From NCBI GenBank assembly GCA_019454045.1, contig SKCR01010151.1:1-64000 (forward strand): 64,000 bases of DNA. Direction: 5' to 3'. The notes below the pieces were generated by a model that did no database searches, had not been told where the DNA came from, and saw only the letters and a list, made by a program, of their open reading frames with translations. Both the position numbers and the translations under genes were made by a program. Of the stretch, positions 23,024 to 33,992 are shown in pieces (within the stretch, counting starts at the first letter, position 1; every line of letters starts with the position of its first letter). The DNA is from Zanthoxylum bungeanum (Eukaryota; Streptophyta; Magnoliopsida; Sapindales; Rutaceae).

Positions 23024-25108
23024 TGATGAGCGGAAAATATATCATATTTACCGCCCCTTTTCCTTAATATTTTTGTTTAGTTTTCTCGGGTTTGATGAAC
23101 GTTTTGATATGTTTTATTTTATTTTGCAGATAAAATAATATCGGGACTCAATGAAATCATTTAGGACGAAATGGTGGATCAAATAAGGGCAATTATTGGA
23201 CTTGATATATTAATTTTGGAGATTGGAAACTTGAAAGGGCGTTTTTGACGAAGTGCAGTTTTGGAAATTCCAGTTTTGTGCATCTGTCGTATTTTGGTAT
23301 AACGTTTTTACTCAGATATCGGATTGAGCTGATTCAAGTTCCAGATTAAAGAAGACTCAAAGATCTACAACTTTGAAAGAGAAAATATTTTCAAATTCTG
23401 ATGATTTCATGACCGAAATGGATGAACCATCCAGAAGTGTGTGAAGTGTAATTATTAAAAGTCATTATCAATCATTTTCAAAGCAAAATATTAATTAATA
23501 AATAATTAATAAAAATTATCAAATCAACACCAACAATAAGCAATTAGTGGAGCAATTATGGATTTGGTGGAGTAATTAGTGGAGAAATTAATAATGGATT
23601 TGGTGGAGAATTTGATGGATGATTTGATGGTGGCAAAATTTTGCCTATAAATACCAACCATTTCATTTGTAAAATATATACTTTCTTTCTTCTGAAATCC
23701 TTAATGAAAAAATAAAAAGATTGTATCTAGTTTGTTTATTTTTAGTTTTCAGTAATTAATTTTCACTTTCGCACTTTCTTTTCTTTACTTTTTCAGTTTT
23801 ACTTTCCGTAATTTACTTTTACGCATAACACTTTCCTTTCTTTACTTTTTCAGTTTTATTTTTTCAACCATGAGGAGGTAACTTCCCTCTGCCGAGGTGA
23901 AAGGTAATTCTTTTACTGTTACTATCTTAGATTAATCTCCCTTAAACACAACATATTCACTATTCTAAAATTTGACTTAAAAAGGAATACCGCTATATTG
24001 GTCGGTGGGCTATTTAATTTAAACTGTTAAACCTGACTAAGAAGGATACCGCCAGATTGGTCGGTTGGTAATTTAATTTTGGTTCCGCCTTTATGGCTGG
24101 TTATTTCTTTATCACCTACATGGCAGGTTCATGGACAAATTTTACCGCCTTTATGGCTGGTCGGACTTAACTTGACTTAATCAGGGTACCGCCTATATGG
24201 TCGGTTGGTTTTAATCTCACAAGTGATATGTTATACTAAGGGAGATATCTAAGTTAGTAATTAGTAAAAGTAATTCTTTTTATCTTGGCAGTTTATTTTC
24301 ATTTACTTTCCCGCTTTTACTTTCTCGCAGTTCCTTTTAGCATTTTTATTTTATGTCTTTTAAGTTTTCATTAGCCATAGCTATGTATTGTAACTAAGTT
24401 AGTATCTAGGGTTGTGATGAATTTCAATATAACCGGTTTATAAGGGGTTAGATTATAGGTTGGGTAATTTAAAGATTTATTTATTGAGTCTTAATCTTAA
24501 TGCTTTTTATTAACTGGCCATTAATAAAATTGATTAGGTAAACTTAAAATGAACTAGACATAGGGATTTTAAGTTTAAGACCTTAGACTCAATAACCCAC
24601 GATCTTCCTTGAGGATAGATAACCCTTTTAATAGATTTCCTTACAGGATAGGAATATACCTGTCGGGCGGGGGTAGCCATAATTGGAACTTAATCTTAAT
24701 GAATCTAGGTAATTTGGTTGACATAGACATATGGTTCAATTGGATTATACTAGGTATTTGAAATTGACCATCGGAAGAGGCTTTTACATAAATTAGTGTT
24801 CCAGGTTAATAATCAATATTTACCCAACTTTAAGATAACCACTTCATCTTTAAAATGATATTGGAAGAAATCACAACCCTATATAGTTTTTAATATTGAA
24901 TTTTCTAAAACCTACTTTTGAACAAATTTATTTACTTGTTTTAAATTTAGAATCGTCACCATTTCAAATCAATCAAACAACCTGTTAGATACTAGTAATC
25001 ATTTGACTTAAAATTAATAGATTAGATATTAAGTCCTCGTGGGATCGATATTTTTATACTACTTAAACGATACGTGCGCTTGCGTTATACGTGTGTGTTT
25101 ACGCCGGT
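23024..25108 (+). repeat. Athila-like 3' LTR
   Basis: Starts TGATGAGCGG right after the polypurine tract; ends at or near ACGCCGGTCA where the Copia LTR fragment begins. A TATA box (CCTATAAATACC) lies at about 23645. It contains a small internal array in which TACCGCC and GGTCGGTTGG recur (23990-24210). The exact 3' end cannot be fixed because the 5' LTR is absent. Confidence 0.7.
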
Positions 25109-25456
25109 CATCTATACGAGTCTCCAAGGCTCAAAGTTCATTGAGGAAACCATTGGAATCCAAGATTCCTTTATACGACATGTACCGGTCTCAACGAGTT
25201 TATTTTACTGACCAAACAGTGTAAACCTTGATCAGGAACTGTCTAAGAATGACAACGTCATGATACAACTTAATGTCAGTTGCGACGTTTTTGCAACAAT
25301 ATCATAACTAATTATTTTAAGGCCTGTTACGTTTTTACCATATAAAAAAAGATGTTATATAATAGAAACTGTTTATTTTATTCATAATAAAATGTTACAT
25401 AAGTATTTACAGGGAAATATATAAGAAAATTGACGCTCTGAGCATCAACCCTAACA
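25109..25456 (-). repeat. Fragment of the Copia 5' LTR
   Basis: Aligns by eye with 14523-14864 (shared CCATTGGAATCCAAGATTCC and ATGTTACATAAGTATTTACA). It is the outermost 348 bp of the LTR on the right side of the composite and ends CCCTAACA before the AATAC flank. Confidence 0.8.
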
Positions 25457-26690
25457 AATACATATTATAATTTTATAAGAATTCTATTATAACAAAAAAC
25501 ATATTATAGTATCTTATTAATATAAAAAAAAATCCTATTAAATTATCTATAATTAACCTAATCTATACAATTAATTATTAACATAAAGAATCTATTACAA
25601 TATAAAAACATAATCTACAGTCAAAGTAAGAAACATATAATTTAATTAATTAATTAATTGATATTTAAATTTATTATTATCAAATTGAATAAAGAAACCT
25701 ATTATATTAAGATAAAATAATATAATATCTCCTTAAAATAAAAAACATATATGTCACTTAATCTCTACTATTAACCTCTATAGTTAATTTTTTATTTTTA
25801 AAATTTAAAATTAAAATATCTTTACAATTAATATTTTATTAAATAAAAAACATATTACAATAAAAATTCATATTATAATGTTATAAAAAGTGTATTATAA
25901 TTAGAAAATATATTAAATTATCATATTATAATTAAAAAAAATAATACTAAATTATAAAATTAAATTAATAAATCTATTAAATAAGAACCATATTATAACA
26001 ATAAAACATATTATATTATCCGATTAATTTTTAATAATATCACAGATAATCCGACAAAGAATTTATATATAAGTTAAACATTTTAAAGCTTTCTCATCAG
26101 GTCACATGACACATAATCTCTAAAATTAATTTTTTTCTTATCACGTATTATAATAAGAAGATATATTATAATTTTCTACTAAAAAATTATATGTAGCACC
26201 TAATATCTACAATTAATATTTTTATTATCAAATTATAAAATTAAAATAATAAATTATTAAAATAAAAAACCTACTATAATATAAAAATATAATCTCATAT
26301 TAAAATAAGAAACCTAAATGGTAGTTGTCCACAAAACCTAAATAATTTTTTGGATTTCGGGTCTATTATTATTTGTTATTTTATTTTGAATTATTTCTAT
26401 ATTTTTTAATTCTATATTTTTTATTATTTAATGTGTTTCATGATTGAGACTCTGACTATTAACTCTTACATAGTGAAATATAAATATTATTTGAGAATTA
26501 ATAGACAAACGAATGAGGCATTAATATTACGTGTAACTAAATCAATTGTCTCATTTAGATTATAAAACCGACAAGATCCGGAACATTTACAATATCAATA
26601 CCTGAAATATATGTTTAACTCGCACAAAGTACTGGCCATGTGCTAGTAGATAGTAAAAATCAAAATAATAGTTAATGAAAAAAATACTGA

Positions 26691-27662
26691 TGTAATATCC
26701 CGAGTTTTTCGGAACAGTGCCGGAAGGTTTCTGAATTAAAGTTAAGGATTTGGAACGGGATGGTAATCAAAAATTAGACTTTATATGTTACAAAATATGT
26801 GGGAATATTTTTAAGTGAAGATTCATCGCGTTGGAAAACGCGTGGATTCGAGAACTGGTTACGCGATTTCTGATTTTATCGTTATACGCGTAAAAGTTTA
26901 TTGTTTTGGCTATAAAACTTTCAGCAAACTCCGATTGAGCTGATTCTTAAACCATCGAACACGTTTTTCTGAGACGAACAACATTCGCGTTGAACACTTT
27001 TCGAAATTTACAGCAGAAGGGCTTCAAAAATGCGAAATTTCTAGAAAGTTATAGACAGGGACCTGATTGTAATTTCGAGGGGGCCAGAATGTAAATTTTA
27101 GAAACTCTCTTATAAATACCCCATAGTTTCTGCATATTGCTAAAGTGGTAAAATATTTCAATTTCCCTCACCCGACCCCTCCCTCATTGTTTTGGAAATT
27201 TGGTGGCGCCGGCGGCCAATGGGCCACCACCGGCCAGCGCGCCACCACTGAAAGATGCACCGAAGCTCCCCCAACATCCAGCTGCCGGCAGTCGGCCAAG
27301 GGACGCCGAAATCCGGATGTGAAGAAGGGTGCGATAATGGATTAGTCGATCCTGGCTCCTCGCTTTGTTTCACGACCCGAGCCACCCGCCAAATCGAAGC
27401 CCTCGGAGAGTACTACAAGTTGGCAGTGATGGATTTTCCATTCCGTGCACGGTTGCACGTGAAACAAGGAAATAAAATTCGGTGAACAGTAACCCATCAG
27501 TGAACAGTACCTCCAATCAGAATTCTATCATTTCCAGCACGTTCGTGGGATCGTTTGGAGTCCGTATATGGCCTCGAAATCTCGACTTGACTAGGACCTG
27601 GAGTGCTCGCAAAGCCAGGTAAGTAACTCATGCAATGAGTACTTGATTGGTTGACATGTGTT

Positions 27663-27706
<44 letters not shown>

Positions 27707-29654
27707 ATGACTGAAGTGTTTATCATAAAACGAGGATAATTAAGAGATGCCATTGAGAACAAAGTGCGAGAGTATGCATAGTTAAGTTAATCAACTACCA
27801 CATGTATAGATTTCTGATTAATGCTATGATATGAAGGAAAATATTTGATGAGTTCGATGTCTACATGTATTTATTGATGCATGTAAGTGTATGGACTCGT
27901 AATGGTATGTGTATGTATAAGTATATGTATAAGCATATGTATAAGCATCGAGACACGTATTTGCATATGTATAAAATGATAGGATATGTATGATTTAGGC
28001 ATAAAAGATCGACAAAGGAAATAAGTTATGATTTCAGAGTATGTATTAGCATATGTATGTGTGCGTTTTGTGGATTAGTTTGTTATTGACTCGAACATGC
28101 TATTGTCGCTATAGAGGTTGGATTGGTTAATTATGATAAGGAATGAGTATAAACTAAGTTCTTCATGAATGGATAAGTATAATTGATAAGTTTATGTATC
28201 ATAAATTGCTATATGGAAAATCTGAAACTAAAAGTGTCTGAGCGGTAATGAAAGATATGAGGTCGGTTGAGGATTTAGCATTTGAGTTTATAGTTATGTA
28301 TATTCTTATGTTAGGAACATATGTATGTATATGAGTATTTGAATGATGTTAAGAGTGATTGTCATGGATGTACTTATGTATGAGTAGTCGTGCGATAAGT
28401 TAGGTGTGCCATGATATGCGTGCATGTATGTATGTTTGATTATTGATCTTATCGTGGTACAGTAGTCGAGCTGATTAGGAATCCGTTCGTACAGAATTCA
28501 TCTCATACCTATTCTTAAATAGGTAATGAGTCCCGTACGAGCATTGTATGTGTAAGCCAATTATATGTTTGTATTGTTTGATGATGTGTTCTCTGATGTA
28601 CTGATTTTTATATGTGCTATGTTATTGATTGTATGATGTCTATAAGTGTGTCTGAGTGTATGTATGTGTATGAAAGAATTTGTAAGATATATGAACAGTG
28701 TGTGGTTATGTAATGTGGATAAATGATTTGAAAACTGATGTGAATATCATATTTTATAAAGTGTGTTTGTTATGTTGTATTCGTGTGTGTGTGTATATAT
28801 GTTGAAGAATTCTGAAATTGAAATTGCATGTATATGAGAGAAGCATGTTAGGGTATGTGCGAATGCATATGAATCCTGAATTTTAAGTTAACATAAGATT
28901 ACCGTGATTAAAAAAAGTTAGAGAGGTTTGTTTGGTATTCGTACTGATGTCTTGTGTGTTTTGGATATTTAGTTAACAGATTGGTGTATATGTGAACATA
29001 TAAACATGAGAAATTGACATGGGTAAAGTATAAGGGACAATAACATGTTAATAAATCTAAACTTGTAACAGTTTAATAATTCTGATAAACTACTCATATA
29101 TTTGATTTGTTTGTTTGTAGTTTATGTTTGACTTGTTTGTTGTAATACTAGCATGGTTACTTACTGAGTTTTTATAACTCACACCAAACCATTTTGCTAG
29201 TTTTGCAGGTTGGCTTCCAGATTGGTCAACCACGACAACTGAAAGTCATGCTTGAGACGCGGATCACCCAAGTGGTAGTCACACTCGCAAGTGTCATGGA
29301 AAAAGTTTTAGAAGATTATGATATCTGATTTATTATTTTATTTATCGTGCTGAGCACATAGTTTGTATTAATAAGTGAATGTTTTGATTGTTTATGATAT
29401 GGATGGCACATAGCCCTCGAGTGTTAATAGATAGTGTGGGTGGAGCCTTAGGATATGATTTTGATGAGATTTGTCTGGAACTGAGGTCCTTTTATCTGTT
29501 TGGGATATTCTTTGATTGCCTTGATGCTGGACTGCGATCCAGGTTGTCCGGTTTTAGGATACATCATGCCAGATTTTCGTAAATTTAGAAGCTTATGAAG
29601 ATGGGTCAATTATGTCTCTTGCCGGTAGCATCTTGTCTCTGTCGGGGTGTTACA
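26691..29654 (+). mobile_element. Ty3/Gypsy solo LTR (chromovirus-like ends)
   Basis: 2964 bp from TGTAATATCCCGAG to CGGGGTGTTACA, inverted TG..CA ends typical of Tekay/Del-type LTRs. Flanks ACTGA (26686-26690) and ACTAA (29655-29659) suggest a 5-bp target duplication with one change. TATA box (CTTATAAATACC) at about 27110, so the element reads on the plus strand. A GC-rich patch at 27200-27330 and a TA microsatellite at 27667-27702 are inside. No gag-pol follows, so only the LTR remains. The paralogous site at about 32425 lacks it. Confidence 0.8.
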
Positions 29655-29857
29655 ACTAAAATGTCTAAAATTTTTGTAATTTATTTTGTTCGAAAAACCA
29701 ATTCAGATAGAAATTTCGAAAAACATATTTCTTTCTTTAATAATATCAATTCATCTATTATTAAATTACATGAAATTAATAACTTAAAATATAATAATTG
29801 TTGGATGGACATCTCATTCTTGTTTTTTGAGTGTTTGGGTTCAAGCCTATCGCCCAC
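29655..29857. repeat. Duplicated Helitron 3' flank, paralogue of 32430-32624
   Basis: Together with 26647-26690 this stretch matches 32382-32624 closely (shared TCAATTCATCTATTATTAAA and TGTTGGATGGACATCTCATT). The copy at 32382 is uninterrupted, so it is the empty-site version of the solo LTR insertion. Confidence 0.75.
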
Positions 29858-30035
29858 TTTTTTTTTTAAATATTGGAAACCCCGCATTCAAATCACCCAA
29901 CTCAAGCTTAAGCTGATCAAGTAAAACCCCCGGCTATCGCAGACTCTTACAAGAAATGCACCATCTGAACTTGAATCCAAGACCTGACAACCAAGTTATA
30001 AGCTCTTTTGCCACCAACTAAATCAAGAAGATGCC
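29858..30035 (-). mobile_element. tRNA-derived SINE, copy 1
   Basis: On the minus strand the 5' head resembles a tRNA: an A-box-like TTAGTTGGTGGC near 30022 and a B-box-like GGATTCAAGTTC near 29970. A body shared with two other copies follows (TTTCTTGTAAGAGTCTGCGA), ending in a run of A (T on the plus strand, 29858-29867). Confidence 0.55.
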
Positions 30036-30193
30036 ATTCGTTTGATGAGAAATAAATGAAATATCAAAAATTCGAGTGGATGAAGTTGAAGCAACTACTT
30101 TCGAAGTAACAAAAAGAAAAAGCAATAACTGGAGTATGAGAGTCGGAGTCGAAAATTTAAGTATCCTCATCGCGTCACATGACAGATTCATAT

Positions 30194-30982
30194 TGTTTGT
30201 TCCATGTGTGTTGGCAACTTCCGTAACAAAATAAGTTCATTTGCCTCGAATGAGGGTAGAAGATCTCGGAGCAATTAGACAAGTATTTGGACAACATCAG
30301 ATTGAGATATCAGAGCGACGTTCACTCTTTTGGACATTCCAGAATATTTAGAGCTGCAATTGACATGAGGTCGGTGTCAAATAGAAAGATTGGTAGTGAG
30401 AGTTCTGGTGTTGCGAGTTCACATGGCTGATCCACTCAGAGACTTCAGAGGTTCTGAAAAAGGCCGCTTAGTGTGGGTTCATGGAATTCTTCAAGTTATT
30501 ACAGTTTATAGGGATTCAAGTCGATGAAGTTGTCACCATATATCTTATATCATCACTGTAAGTTTTTCTCATTATAGTGGAGATTTGGCTGGTAGTCTAT
30601 ATACCCGGAGTGATTTTTTACCGGCACGAGATTTTCACTTCGTCAATAAGATTATTGTGTTGATTATTTATTGCTTTGATATATTTATTTTATTTCATAA
30701 TTGCATAGACTCAAGGGTGTATTTTTTTTAATCATTGGAAAACCCGCTTATTTTTTTAAGCGAAGAAGTAAAATCTCTGGTTGTCCCACTCTTATAAGAA
30801 ACGCACTCCCTGAATTCGAATTCAGGACCTCAATGTCATATCCCGAGCCCTACACCGCCACCCCCTTTGGGGACCTTAAGGGTGCATGTTCTTAATCCAT
30901 AAAAATGATAATTAGGACCTGTCTTAAATTATTATGTATAATTCCGCATAGGGTCATAACCTATGATAAATTCGAATTTTTA
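30194..30982 (+). mobile_element. Decayed solo LTR of the outer Copia family, with SINE insert
   Basis: Homologous to the LTRs at 33993 and 59029: start TGTTTGTTCCATGTGTGTTG, shared GTAACAAAATAAGTTCA, CCACTCAGAGACTTCAGAGG and GTTTTTCTCATTATAGTGG, end GATAAATTCGAATTTTTA. It is shortened internally and sits inside Helitron-like copy 3, which resumes with ATTAAAGTTATGAAATTAA. The SINE at 30724-30871 is inserted in it. Confidence 0.65.
30724..30871 (-). mobile_element. tRNA-derived SINE, copy 2, with target duplication
   Basis: Flanked by imperfect direct repeats of about 15 bp (GACTCAAGGGTGTAT at 30708 and GACCTTAAGGGTGCAT at 30872), matching the uninterrupted LTR sequence ACTTAAGGGTGCTT in the related LTR at 34923-34936. 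On the minus strand: A-box-like GGTGGCGGTGTAGGGCTC, B-box-like GAATTCGAATTC, the shared body TTTCTTATAAGAGTG and a 3' A run. Confidence 0.65.
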
Positions 30983-31786
30983 TATATTAAAGTTATGAAA
31001 TTAATTTAATAAATTTATTAAATAAAAATCTTATAAATATAAATGTTAAACATTTTTAAATTTTTTAATCACGCCATGTGACAGATTCATATTAAAGTTA
31101 TAAAATTAAATTAATAAATCTATTAATTAAAATGAATATTATAATTTTATAAGAATTCTATTATGATAAAAAATATATTATAATATCATATTAAAATTAA
31201 AAAAAATACTGTTAAATTATTTACTATTAACCTAATATCTACAATTAATTTTTTATTATTGAAATATAAAATTAAAATTTCTCTAAAATTATTTTTTATT
31301 ATTAAATTATAAATTAAAAATAATAAATTATTAACATAAGAAATCTATTACAATATAAAAAAATAATCTACTATTAAAGTAAGAAACCTATTAATTTAAT
31401 TAATTAATATTTAAATTTATTATTAATAAATTAAATAAAGAAACCTATTATAATAAGATAACATATTATAATCTCTCATTAAAATAAAAACATACGTGAC
31501 ATTTAATTTCGACAATTAATTTTTTATTATTAAATTATAAAATTAAAATATCTTTATAATTAATATTTTATTAAATAAAAAATATATTATAATAAAAAGA
31601 CATATTATAATTTTTAAAAACTATATTATAGTTAGAAAATATATTATATCATCCTATAATAATTAAAAAACATTATTAAATTATTAAATTAAATCAATAA
31701 ATTTATTAAATAACAACTCTATTTTGATAATAAAATATATTATACTATCCGATTAATTTTTGAATAATATCACAGATAATCCAAAA

Positions 31787-31821
<35 letters not shown>

Positions 31822-32624
31822 TTAAATATTTTTAAACTTTCTCATCGCGTCATGTGACATTTAATCTATACAATTAATTTTTTTATTACGTATTATAATA
31901 AGAAGATATATTATAATTTTATTTATAAAAAAAAAAAACATACGTGACACCTAATATATACAATTAATATTTTTATTATTAAATTATAAAATTGAAATAA
32001 TAAATTATTAAAACAAAAAATATATTTCATTATAAAAATATAATCTCTTATTAAAATAGGAAACCTAAATAGTAGTTGTCCACAAAATATAACCAATTTT
32101 TGGATTTCGGGTCTATTATTCTTTGTTATTTTATTTTGAATTATTTCTATATTTTTTATTATTTAATGTGCTTCATGATGCATACTCTGACTATTAACTC
32201 TTGCACAGTGAATTAGAAATATTATTTGATAATTGATAGACAGACGATGGAGGCATAAATATTATGTGTAAGTAAATCAATTGTCTCATTTAAACTATAT
32301 AACTGACAAGATCCGGGACATTTATAATATTAATACCTAAAATATATGATCAACTCGCACAAAGTGCAGGCCCTGTGCTAGTAGATAGTAAAAATCAAAA
32401 TAATAGTTAATGATAAAATAATAATATAATTTCCAAAGTTTTTATAATTTGATTTGTTCGAAACACCAATTCATATAGAAATTTCGAACAAAACATTTCT
32501 TTTGTTAATAATATCAATTCATCTATTATTAAATTACATGAAATTAATAACTTAAAATATAATAAGTGTTGGATGGACATCTCATTCTTGTTTTTTGAGT
32601 GTTAGGGTTCGAGTCTATCGCCCA

Positions 32625-32790
32625 CTTTTTTTTTTGGAAGTCTCATCGTCAAATCACCCGACCCAAGTTTAAACGGAGCAGATAAAATCCTCGATTACCC
32701 CAGATTCTTGCAAAAAATACACCCTATTGGCTCGAACCCAATACATGACAACCAAGTCATAAGTTCTTTTGTTATCAAGTTATATCCTTT
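32625..32790 (-). mobile_element. tRNA-derived SINE, copy 3
   Basis: On the minus strand the B-box-like GGGTTCGAGCC near 32735 is close to the RNA polymerase III consensus. The body is shared with copies 1 and 2, and the A run appears as T on the plus strand at 32625-32635. Its position matches copy 1 within the duplicated flank, so copies 1 and 3 are one insertion that was duplicated. Confidence 0.55.
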
Positions 32791-33992
32791 AAGGTCATCT
32801 ATCTCCCACATGTGAAAGCATAATTTCTTCTTCTTCTTTTTTTTTTTTAAATAAAAAATAAATTTTCTTATTAAACTTTAACTTTCATAAATTAAAACAT
32901 ATCTATTTGACTAGATATTAGGTCACGTAATGGACTTTAATTTTGAGAGAGGCATGTCTTGAGTTGAACATCAACTTTAATTAGATCAAAGCATGTCTCG
33001 ACAAGCACTGTCAAAACGTAATATCTTATGTTTGTATATACGCCAGTCTCCATATTTTCAATGGCATAATATTATTTTTGTATTTTGAAACCCTTAATTA
33101 TAATAAAATAACATAATAAAATAAATTGATTTCATTTACCATTAATTATTAGGGCCGGTTCTAATATTTTTCACAAAGAAAAAAAAATCCAAATGATTTT
33201 GTTTATATTTTATATTTGCAACGTTCGAGCGGATCTCATGAAAGTTCATGCAAAAATGGTTTCCAATTACAATTTTTTTTTTTTTAATAATTTGGCCATT
33301 CACAGAATATTATAAACAAAATCACATTTTTTTTAATACTACACAAAAGCATCCTTGTGAAATAATAGTGTGTTTTATGATGGAAAACCAATATGTCACT
33401 ATTTTATATTGTATTAAGATTTAAATTGTTTGGTATATCTTTTCAAATAATTTTTTTTTCACATAGAGTTTATATTAATAGAGTTTTTAAAAGCAGAGTT
33501 TTTGAAAAAAATAAAAATAATTTTTTTTATGTGTTTGGTTGTAATTAGAGCTTTTATTAAATTTATAAAAATACTTTAATGAATAAGTTTTTTAAAGTTG
33601 TATTACGAAATAAATGAAATAATATTGTGAAATAAAATAAAGGTATTATAAACAATTTAATTCATTAAAAATGCTTTCCAACTTCTACTCTCAAAAGTCT
33701 AAATTTTAAGATTTTTTCGGCGGAGATAAAATAATTTATTTGATCATTAAAAGCTCTACTCTAAATATAACCAAACACCAAAAAAAAAAAAAAAAATTAA
33801 AAAGAACTTTTGGGATTAAATAAATTCTTTTACCTATATTAAAATTCATATCAAATAGACATTTATAGTATTTTATATTTAAATGATTAAATTAAATATA
33901 GTATCATGGCGTAGTATGATTGTAATATTAATATTTTATTTTATTTTATTTTTATTACCATTATTAATTAAAAAAAAAAGTGAAATTATAAA
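32791..33992. other. Intergenic AT-rich spacer
   Basis: No gene. Contains several T runs, a MITE-like inverted-repeat element (33531-33779) and unremarkable AT-rich DNA. Confidence 0.5.
33531..33779. mobile_element. MITE-like element with GTGTTTGGTT terminal inverted repeats
   Basis: GTGTTTGGTT plus TAGAGCTTTT at the left are mirrored by AAAAGCTCTA plus AACCAAACAC at the right, about 249 bp overall. GTGTTTGGTT-type ends occur in Tourist/Harbinger-like and hAT-like MITEs. No clean target duplication is visible, so the superfamily is open. Confidence 0.6.

Larger units (their letters stand above)
17446..25108 (+). mobile_element. Athila-like Ty3/Gypsy deletion derivative carrying non-retroviral cargo
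   Basis: Order on the plus strand: gag-protease ORF (5' truncated), integrase C-terminal remnant, small unknown ORF, LOG copy, long 3' non-coding region with a polypurine tract, 3' LTR from 23024 (TGATGAGCGG start, seen in legume Athila-type LTRs) to the Copia junction at about 25108. The 5' LTR, primer site and leader are absent. RT, RNase H and the integrase core are deleted between 19740 and 19745. It therefore could only have moved with help from an autonomous relative. Confidence 0.8.
12567..25456 (-). mobile_element. Composite: Copia element (minus) invaded by an Athila-like element and deleted
   Basis: Outer ends are TGTTAAGG (12567) and CCCTAACA (25456), the TG..CA ends of one Copia family. 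The flanks AATAT (12562-12566) and AATAC (25457-25461) look like a 5-bp target duplication with one change. Left part: a complete LTR and the 3' half of pol on the minus strand. Right end: only 348 bp of the other LTR. Between them lies an Athila-like Gypsy element on the plus strand without its 5' LTR. One insertion into the Copia 5' LTR followed by one deletion from Copia integrase to Athila gag explains the layout. Confidence 0.75.
12414..26646 (+). mobile_element. AT-rich Helitron-like element, copy 2, split by the Copia composite
   Basis: Begins TCTATATAAAAGTTAAAC directly after the CTAG of copy 1, a head-to-tail arrangement. It is interrupted at 12566/25457 by the Copia composite and resumes with the same module (ACATATTATAATTTTATAAG). 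It ends near 26643 with CTAG preceded by CGCACAAAGTACTGGCCATG, comparable to copy 3. Without the insert it is about 1.34 kb. The body is non-coding. Confidence 0.5.
30150..32381 (+). mobile_element. AT-rich Helitron-like element, copy 3, with inserted LTR
   Basis: Best preserved 3' end of the three: CGCACAAAGTGCAGGCCCTG then TGCTAGT, where GCAC-AAA-GTGC forms a hairpin a few bases before CTAG (32378-32381). The 5' part (TCCTCATCGCGTCACATGAC near 30165) matches the 5' module of copies 1 and 2. The 5' end proper is unclear. Interrupted by the LTR at 30194-30982. Contains a TA microsatellite at about 31788-31818. No coding capacity. Confidence 0.5.

Noticed and set aside
27145..27485. GC-richer ORFs on both strands
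   Set aside because: They lie inside a Gypsy solo LTR and show no domain.
29940..30035. A tRNA gene
   Set aside because: The A- and B-box-like motifs belong to a repeated SINE; no complete cloverleaf or anticodon stem could be drawn.
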